64,000 nt of DNA, taken from Cordilura impudica (lineage: Eukaryota; Arthropoda; Insecta; Diptera; Scathophagidae). Below the pieces are notes generated by a model. That model was not told the origin of the DNA. It did no database searches and worked only from the letters and a program-made list of their open reading frames with translations. Of this stretch, positions 56,585 through 64,000 are shown piece after piece (the first letter of the stretch is position 1; each line of letters opens with the position of its first letter). Location: assembly GCA_963682025.1 (NCBI GenBank), contig OY821519.1, positions 107,430,099-107,494,098 on the forward strand. Direction: 5' to 3'. Both the position numbers and the translations under genes were made by a program.

Positions 56585-57690
56585 TTCCAGCGCTCGAAAT
56601 TCGATGGCAATTTCTAGACAGGTTTATTTTTATTATGAGTGAAGATAACAAACTCATTAACAAACACAATAACAAATTAAATAAAACACACATAGCATAC
56701 GTATAATTATACCCTATACCACTATGTGGTTTGGGTATAATGACTTTGTGCTGCTGTTTGTAACAACCAAAAATATTTGACCTAGACCCATCTTTAATTA
56801 TACCGATCGAATCAGAATCACTTTTTGAGTTGATTTAACAATGTGCGTCCGTCCGTCCGTCCGTCCGTCCGTCCGTCCGTCCGTCTGTGTGTCCATGTAA
56901 AACTTCTAATCAAACTGCAGGTCGCAAATATGAATATATTTTGATGAAATTTGGCATGTAAGCTTTTCTCGGCCATGGGATGAACGCTATTGAAATTAGT
57001 GAGAATCGCTTCATGTTAAGACCTAGCCCCCATACAAATTACCCCTATGAAATCGACATAAATTGCCATAAGATCCAAATTTTCATATAGATCTTACTCA
57101 AATTTGGTTTGTATGCGTTCATTACATCCATTAATGAGTAGTCTAAAAATTATCCCTTTGGCCCCATATAGACTGCTTCCCGATCTTCACTTAAATCTAT
57201 TAAAAACAAAAATATTGCACTGATTCTTCTCAAATTTTGTTTGTATATATTTTTGCAAAATACAAGACACTTTACCAAACATGATTAGAATTGGTCCATT
57301 TTTGGACCTAGTCCCCATATAGATATAGCATCCGATATGAACTTTTTCATATCTGCAGCCAAAAAAATTAATAAAAATCCCACTCAAATTTGGTTTTTTT
57401 CTTATTTTCTATGTGCAGTTAGTTGGGCCTAAGAGATAGGGTTTCTAAACGCATGGTATAGGGTATCGTATAGTCGGTCTAGACCGACTATAATTTTCTT
57501 ACTTGTTTTATGTATGTGTTAGTAGCAACTTTAAATGCAATTTACTCAAAATAAAGGGAAAAATTTAAAAATCTCTAAATCTGCAAAACGGCTAAAAAGA
57601 TATACCTTTCAAATAATATACGATTGGTTAACATCGGGGTAAAACGGTAGAACAAAACATCGGTCACAAGAAGTTGCCTAGCCTATTAAT
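56585..57690 (-). repeat. Unclassified repeat E, copy 3, split by DINE-like copy 19
   Basis: CTAGCAGATTCCAGCGCTCG to AACACACATAGCATACGTATAA on the left, and ATGTATGTGTTAGTAGCAAC to TCACAAGAAGTTGCCTAG on the right, are the reverse complement of copy 2. Joining the flanks restores GTATAATTTTATGTATG. Confidence 0.65.
56706..57513 (-). mobile_element. DINE-1-like element, family A copy 19
   Basis: Complete young copy: TATACCCTATACCACTATGT hairpin, long CCGTCC microsatellite (about 56848-56886, nine to ten units), body, palindrome and ATTTTCTTACTTG. It lies inside repeat E, and comparison with 42250-42262 shows insertion in a T run without target duplication. Confidence 0.9.
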
Positions 57691-57823
57691 ATTATAATAA
57701 ATAATGGTTGCATTCTACAGCTAGCAAATTTTAATATACTTTGAATAAATTTGATATATGATAGTCGCTGACGGAATTGGAGGAAGGTGATTTATTTTCG
57801 GGAGTCCTCACGGACTTGTTTAA

Positions 57824-59960
57824 CCCCTGTGTTAAAACCCGGGTACCGGGGTACCAACCTAGGTATATTTGCATAAAAAAATGTTTTAACAATTAAAATT
57901 TTCAAACAAGCTCCTGGATCGTTGTTATTTAACTTCAAAGAAAACGAATTAGGATCAAGATTTAATTTTTTGCTCCGTTTATACTCAAAAAATTTGCTAA
58001 AACTTTAATCATCGCAATATGCGCACCCGGGTATCCAGGTACCCAATACAATTTGTATGGGAAATATGAATCAAAAATTATTAAAAAAATTATTTTTATA
58101 TATTATGTTCGATACATTTAACATCTTCTTCAGAGGGTTCACCACAAACTGGTCCACAATCAACGTAGCTTTTCCGAGTTTTGCGTCTTCTTTATTCTAT
58201 TTGCTTATCACACGTGACGGGATCCCGTAACTTTTTTTTCCTTTTTTATCCAGCTTATCAAATTTATTAGAAGCCTCTACAATGGGTGATACTTGGCAGC
58301 CCAAAACGCATAACTTGGGAATTTGTCATTCGTGCTTCAATCATCGGCTTAGCAAGCTCTTGAATTAGCTCACTCATAAAGAGGCGTCTCTCAGTTTCTT
58401 CGAAATCATTTTATTGTTCTCATAGTAAATGATGTATGATGTGAGTGAAGCAATATCTAACATATTGAATATCAAGTAGAAAAATTATAGACGATCTAGA
58501 CCGATTATACGATACCCTATACCATGCGTTTAGATACCCTATCTCTTCGGCCCAAATAATTGCATATAGAAAATAAGCATAAACTAAATTTGAGTGGCAT
58601 TTTTTATTAATTTTTTTGGCTGCAGATATGAAAAAGTTCATATCGGATGTTATGTCTATATGGGGACTAGGTCCAAAAATGGACCGATCCTGAGCATGGT
58701 TAGTAAAATCTCCTGTATTTTGCGAAAATATATACAAACAAAATTTGAGATGAATCAGTGCAATATTTTTGTTTTTTGATAGATTTAGGTGAAGATCGGG
58801 AAGCAGCTCTCTATGGGGCCTGTGACCAAGAGTTGACCCATGCGAACCGTTTTTGGACTATTCATTAATGGATGTAATAAATACATACAAACCCAATTTG
58901 ACGAACATCTATACGACAATTTGGATCTTATGGAAATTTATGTCGATTTTATAAGGGTCAGTTGTATGGGGGCTAGGTCTGAACATGGACCGATTCTCAC
59001 CAATTTTAATAGCGTTCGTTCATCCCATGGCCGGTTAAAGCTTACATACCAAATTTCTTTAAAATAAGTTCATATTTGCGACCTGCAGTTTGATTACAAG
59101 GTTTACATGGACACACAGACGGACGGACGGACGGACGGACATAGTTAAATCGAATCAAAAAGTGATTCTGATTCGATCGGTATAATAAAAGATGGGTCTA
59201 GGTCAAATATTTTTGGTTGTTACAAACAGCAGCACAAAGTCATTATACCCAACCGAAATAGTGGTAAAGGGTATAATAATGCCACTGGCTACCTCAAACT
59301 TCGGCGCTGACTTGTGCATCTTCTATCCATTTGATCAATAGTGTAAACTACACTCATTGTAAAAATTTTTAATGTCGGTTTTCGTTATGACATCGTCATT
59401 TAAAGATATGTTTGAATCAATTGTTGATAGAAGAACTACAGCTTTATTTTATTTTTTTTTTTTGGTACATAAGAAGAAATCGTTAATTTCTCATGGAAAC
59501 CAAAAGCGGTCGAATATAGCTTCCTTGATTTACTTGCAACCGTGATATTTGGAATGCAAGGCCTATTTTTTTTTAGCGTGACAACAAGAGCATCGCTGTT
59601 GGCAGAGAAGTAAAACAATTATCCATACAGATATTTCTTATATGGTAGGGGGTCGTAATTCTTTAACAACTCTTTCCCCCCTAATTTTCTTCACAAGTAT
59701 ATTTACTTTTGCCAGTGTAAATTATACCCTGCAAAGAAAAGGCGTTTTCAGCGTCGCAAATCCACCAGATCATAATACCATACTTGGCTAGCTTTGAAGG
59801 TATATATTGAGTAAACCCTGTACAACCTCATCAAGGATAAGGTCGTTAAATTTTCACTCGGTTCATACATTTGGAATAAGTTTGCGTTCAACTTTGTCCA
59901 TAAGTCACGTGTTGGGGCTGCCTTAGCATCTTTTTTCGTCGACTGCGTATATTGTTGTTA
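57824..59960 (-). pseudogene. Decayed piggyBac (PGBD-like) element and transposase
   Basis: The transposase reads right to left. It shows TKLNANLFQMYEPSENLTTL and WYYDLVDLRR (59900-59730), then MFYFSANSDALVVTLKKNRP, TAFGFHEKLTISSYVPKKKN and MSVVYTIDQMDRRCTSQRRS (near 59365-59300). After the DINE-like copy 20 come MLDIASLT-like words, ETERRLFMSELIQELAKPMI and a basic C-terminus. The GFxxxxTLVSYVPKK, GVDxxDQ and RRT-RWP boxes are typical of piggyBac-derived proteins. At the 3' side, TTAA (57820-57823) followed by CCCCTGTG may be the element end. Subterminal words CCCGGGTACCGGGGTACC (57838) and CCCGGGTATCCAGGTACCC (58026) repeat there. The N-terminal end and the other tip are not found. Stops and frameshifts are many. 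Confidence 0.68.
58472..59276 (+). mobile_element. DINE-1-like element, family A copy 20 (inside piggyBac relic)
   Basis: The palindrome is decayed (GACGATCTAGACCGATTATA). The body is normal, the GACG tract is at 59119-59140, and the right hairpin is mutated (CCGAAATAGTGGTAAAGGGT). It interrupts the transposase reading between the SQRRS and MLDIAS segments. Confidence 0.85.
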
Positions 59961-60195
59961 TCAAAACTTTAAAAGCACATTATGTTATGGAATCTGTTGA
60001 TTCCCATTATCGCGCAGTACACTGTATATAAATTAGAATGCTACATGTCTAAAGTCAGATCCGTCCTGGAATTATTAGCACCAGCACAAATCAACATACC
60101 AAAAAACGAATAAATTTCCGTTATAGTTACAGTCTTCCGTTGATGATGAGAATTCGAATGATCAACGTTATAAGCTAAATAGATTGACAATGTTT
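59961..60195. other. Unassigned spacer
   Basis: No recognised feature. It may hold the diverged N-terminal end of the piggyBac relic. Confidence 0.35.
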
Positions 60196-61149
60196 TTATA
60201 CCCTCCACTCCACTGTGCAGAGGGTATATATAAGTTTGTCATTCCGTTTGTAATAATTAGAAAAAAAATTTTGGACCCCATAAAATATATATTTGCGAAT
60301 CTTCTAACAACCGGAGTTGATATAGCGATGTCCATCTGTCCGTCTGTGGAAATCACGATGACGGCACCAATCGGGCAGCTACGGTGCTCGTTGATATCAA
60401 ATATGATTCAATAACATCCTGGAATGTTTGCTATTTAAAATTGTCCAAATCGGTCGATTAGGGCCCGAGATTTGAATGAAGAACTAGAAAAAGTCTTGAA
60501 AAAATATAATTTTCTATGTTGTTCTTGCAACGATCACGCACCCAATAGGACAGCTAAGGTGATGATATTCAGTGAGAATGATTCACCAAATTCATGGGAA
60601 GATTTCTATTTCAAAAATTATTAAAATCGGTGGAAAAGATCTAGGGAAATTTCTGAAAAATTAAAAAAAAAAATGAAAAATATGATGTTTCTATATTGTT
60701 CTTGTTGTTATTCCAAATATTGTATTGTTGTCATAGCTGGACTTGTTGTTTTGGTGGTAATTGTGGTAATATAAGAAGAACTAACCCTTTGAATATTTTT
60801 TGGTAGAAAAATTTAACAGTTTCCATTGTTTTGGCATCATTAAAAAATTTATTAGATCATTTCTGTCATTGCCGGGAGCCTGCCTGCAAACTTTCAGATC
60901 GATTGGGTCACGGGAAAGGGGTTAAAATCGCTCCAAAATTTTTTCGACAAGCAGACACTACGAGTTAATATAAAGGGAGTAAATATTCACCAACATCTAA
61001 AGCAAATAATGCTAAAATAACTAGTTGTCAATAAAAAAAAAACAATGTAAATTTAGTAAAAAAAAATTTTTATGTATTAATTTATTTAAAGAGAAAAACT
61101 CAAAAATAACGTTTGATGTTGTATTTTTTGTGTGTAATATTTACATATA

Positions 61150-62757
61150 CAGTGGCGAGCATTAATGGATGAATGTTGATGGCTTTCTTACTAAAAAGTC
61201 TACAAAATCGTCAATAATAAATCAAATGAAATGAAATTTTCAGGGCTTTAAACTTATTTACTATATTTCATTTAAGGATAAAAAAGATACGAAAAACTCT
61301 TAAATACTTAACTTAAATACAAAAAACCTTAGCATAACTCAATTCATCCACTTTTGCACGTTGTTGCAAAATATAATTATTTGATAATTTTTAGTACTTT
61401 GTCCACAATCCCTTGTTGTTTTTGACACTTCGAATGCGGCTTGGCATACTCTCCACCCATTTCTGCAAAGTTTCCTTTCGAATTTTGGTCCATTTCTCTT
61501 GAACTCTCAGCCAAAGCTCAGCCATGTTTGTCGGGGCTCTTTCATATACAGCCAGTCTTCCTTTTAAAAGTGCCCACAAATTTTCGATGGGATTTAAGTC
61601 TGGGCTTTGTGCTGGCCACTTTAGTATTGAAAACTTTTGATCAGACAACCAATTCTTCACTATTTTGGAAATATGCTTAGGATCTCCATCTCGTTGAAAA
61701 AATACTTCTTCTTCCGGGTATGCGGTACTGTTAGTGAATTCTGGCAAATTGCTCTGAATTATATTCAGGTAGTCTTCCTTTTTCATTATGCCGTCAATTT
61801 TTATTAATGGCCCAATTTTCCACCAGATAAAACACCCCCAAACCATCAAACTACCTCCACCATGTTTAACCATTTGCTTCACTTGATGTCGTTGAAGCTT
61901 TTCATGTGGTCGGTGCCAGTAGTATTCCTTTCCATCTGATTGAAATCTATTGATTTTTGTTTCGTCTGACCAGATTACACGCTTCCAGTGTTCGACAGTC
62001 CATTTTCCATAAGTTTTGCAGAATTTCAGTCTTGCCTTCACATTTTTCTCTGACAGAGCAGGTTTTTTTTGTTTGACTGCCGACACCAGTCTAATCTTCC
62101 GAAGGGCTCTACGCGCCGTCCACTCACTAACATTCTTATTTATTGCTTTGGCAACCGGTTTTGGTGTTTTGGTATCCTTACTTCTCATTAATCGCTCCAT
62201 AAGGCGTGCATCTCCATCCGTTAGTAACCTTGGGCGCCCGTCGGCCACAGCCATGGATTTCACATTTCTTCTTTTTCGGGCACATAGGACAGTACTATGG
62301 CATATTTTTAATGTTTTTGAAATTTCTCTTGCAGACTGTCCTTTTTCCGTCAAAAACACTATTTGGTTTTCCAGTTCTGCACTTATTTTCCTCATATTAA
62401 CTAAATTTATAAATGTGTTCTTAAAGTTCGTAAAATTTTCTTTGCTGAACGATCAAAAACTATATAAATCTGTTTTTTATGTCACAACAAAACATATTAA
62501 AGAAGAACTCGAAAACAGAATAACAAAAAATAACAGTACTAATGAATTGTTTGTTTTTAAAAAGAGATAGAACACTACGTGCAAAAGTAGATGAATTGTC
62601 TTAAATTACGATTGTGGAAAATAATTTGAGTTGGTAATTTTTATTTAAATTTATTTTTACACAATAGTGTAATATGGCAAATAAGGAACAAAATCTGAAA
62701 CTTTCGCAAAAATTGATATATTATTCATGAATTTGTAGATATTTAAGTAAAATAAAA
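61150..62757 (-). mobile_element. Tc1-like element with intact transposase; right end degraded
   Basis: The left end CAGTGGCGAGCATTAATGGA follows TA (61148-61149). An inner inverted pair, AATTCATCCACTTTTGCACG (61340-61359) and reversed at 62577-62597, flanks the gene. Comparison with family B copy 1 puts the right boundary near 62745-62757, but no matching CACTG end is seen there. The right terminus seems lost or rearranged; the exact limit is uncertain. Confidence 0.75.
61391..62395 (-). CDS. Tc1 transposase, DD34E, apparently intact
   Basis: 334 codons without interruption, close to the usual ~340. The N-terminal helix-turn-helix (residues about 5-50) has LTEKGQSAREISKTLKICHS. A basic CARKRRNVK segment and a GRPR DNA-contact motif (DGRPRLLT, about residues 52-60) precede the second HTH-like region (WTARRALRKI). 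The catalytic triad is complete: Asp in RVIWSDETKINRF, Asp in VFFQRDGDPKH, and Glu in SPDLNPIENLWALLK, with 34 residues between the last two. W-x-x-D-E and GGGSLMVWGCF are conserved family landmarks. The start at 62395 gives MRKISAELENQIV, which fits family starts. Its flanking terminus on the 62.7-kb side looks damaged, so the copy may make protein but not move itself. Alternative identity is unlikely. Confidence 0.92.
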   Translation of the reverse strand: MRKISAELENQIVFLTEKGQSAREISKTLKICHSTVLCARKRRNVKSMAVADGRPRLLTDGDARLMERLMRSKDTKTPKPVAKAINKNVSEWTARRALRKIRLVSAVKQKKPALSEKNVKARLKFCKTYGKWTVEHWKRVIWSDETKINRFQSDGKEYYWHRPHEKLQRHQVKQMVKHGGGSLMVWGCFIWWKIGPLIKIDGIMKKEDYLNIIQSNLPEFTNSTAYPEEEVFFQRDGDPKHISKIVKNWLSDQKFSILKWPAQSPDLNPIENLWALLKGRLAVYERAPTNMAELWLRVQEKWTKIRKETLQKWVESMPSRIRSVKNNKGLWTKY

Positions 62758-64000
62758 CATATTAAATAATACAAATAATATACATATATTCTATATACAT
62801 ATGTATATCCATAATAACTGCATGTTAGAAATAAATCGGTATATTATTTTATTTACATAAAATGCTTTAATATTTTGTTGTGGGGAAAATACATTTCTTT
62901 TGCATTAACAGAGTGTCACTTCATTTTGCTCAGCATGACTATAATTTTTGTTCTAATTAGCTTTGCAATACATAATTATTTCTATTTTAACATGAATGTT
63001 AATATTTTCAACAAGATATCATACAGAACAATGTTAAGAGTATACACGGGCTGGTCTTTTATTTCATATGTTTTTTCATTATTCTTTTACAAATATGAAC
63101 ATAAGTTTGGCATGTTAACTTTTTGTTGTCTTTATAAAATAGAGTTACCGAATTCATCAATGAGTTTTTTGCTTTCAAAACAGTTCTACATAGTTATATA
63201 GAATTATTATTCTGTTTTACCTACAAAATATCTGATTGCGATTACATCTAATTTTTAAAAATAGTTTATAATTACTAAAGCATTATTATTCACATAAATA
63301 CAAAATTGCACTTTTTAAATTTTCCATTCAGATTTAAGAAAATATCAATTCTAAAAACTAGAATTAAAAAATTCCAATTATAATTTACAATTAATTGAAT
63401 TTCAGAAAATCATATCAAAACGTCGGAAATTATAATTTTAAATTTAGAAGACATCAATTGCATCTTTAATATATAAATTTTATTCGTTAAACACAAATTG
63501 AAATTCCAAAAAAACCACCAAATATGTTTACATGTAAAAAATGTTTACATTTAAAAAAAATATTGGCATTGCCATAATAGCTTTTCAGTAACTTATTTTA
63601 ACGATAGTCGAATCGTTAAAAAAAGAAAATAGCAAAATTATCAGTAAAATTTTTAAACGATATTCGCTATTGTTAAAGTCAGCTGTTGTTGTTATCTAAA
63701 CGACAAGTTTTGTTTATTCAATCGATAAAAACTTAAATTTTTAGGTTGAAATGTCGTCATACATAAATAAAAATCATAAAATAGTGAAAATATTTTGCTT
63801 CTATTAAAAAACTTTTTTATATAAATAAAAAAATTAAATAGCATATTCAATTCATTATCACATTTTTAAATAAATAAACAGAAATATTAGTAAAAAAAAT
63901 AAAGAAATCGTTCTGTCAAACACGTAGTAATTTGTTTTTTTCTATTCTTCTTTTTGTTTTTCGCTTATTTTGACAGAGATGCCACTCGTTTACAATTTAA

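Larger units (their letters stand above)
60196..64000 (-). mobile_element. Family B large DINE-related element, copy 3 (runs off the window)
   Basis: Starts TATACCCTCCACTCCACTGT, GCAGAGGGTATATATAAGT and a short CCATCTGTCCGTCTG tract. It runs parallel to copy 2 to the window end (last shared words GATGCCACTCGTTTACAATT). The CAAGTAAG end is outside. A Tc1 element is inserted at 61150. The sequence around 62790 is the uninterrupted equivalent of the Tc1 site in copy 1. Confidence 0.8.

Noticed and set aside
62016..62570. 184-codon plus-strand frame opposite the intact Tc1 gene.
   Set aside because: Antisense shadow of the transposase, with phenylalanine/leucine-rich composition and no domain.

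Overview
This window looks like transposon-dense, AT-rich chromatin of a dipteran insect. The evidence is about twenty copies of a DINE-1/INE-1-like element (terminal hairpin, internal GTCCGTCC microsatellite, no target duplication), 58-80 nt introns in a transposon gene, a DD41D rosa-type mariner, Tc1 and piggyBac relics, several decayed non-LTR retrotransposons and one tRNA-derived SINE. A calyptrate fly is plausible, but that is inference. I found no host protein gene, tRNA, rRNA or CRISPR array. Almost every short open frame is a by-product of repeats.

Layout: 1-7.7 kb holds old repeat fragments, a foldback sequence, an internally deleted piggyBac (4024-5007), a LINE fragment and a first DINE-like copy. 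7.7-12.0 kb is one composite element: GGGCGGG-ended arms enclose a decayed gene of an uncharacterised transposon family, interrupted by a DINE-like copy and by a rosa mariner. 13.2-18.5 kb has a DINE-like copy, then a 3-kb relative (family B) carrying a dead Tc1. 18.6-19.7 kb is another transposase-like pseudogene. 21.4-24.2 kb is a complete piggyBac whose gene can be modelled as three exons. 25.1-31.3 kb holds a second family B copy, an RTE-like LINE and the SINE. 31.5-49 kb is a field of DINE-like copies (some nested or fused tail to tail) plus three unclassified TIR elements and a deletion derivative of the GGGCGGG element. 49-51.2 kb is a LINE with its ORF1 part inverted. 51.2-55 kb is a DINE-like copy split by an 87-unit, 21-bp minisatellite with an open frame of 452 codons. 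56.6-60 kb has nested repeats and a decayed piggyBac. 60.2 kb to the end is a third family B copy carrying a Tc1 with an intact 334-codon transposase.

The useful logic is nesting. Three family B copies give pre-insertion sites for two Tc1 elements. The short GGGCGGG element at 45.8 kb identifies the arms of the long one at 7.7-12 kb and so ties an orphan gene to an abundant non-autonomous repeat. One DINE-like copy sits precisely inside another without target duplication, as expected for Helentron-type insertion. The only intact catalytic open frame is the Tc1 transposase at 61391-62395; the piggyBac at 21.4 kb is otherwise well preserved but has lost its first catalytic aspartate.
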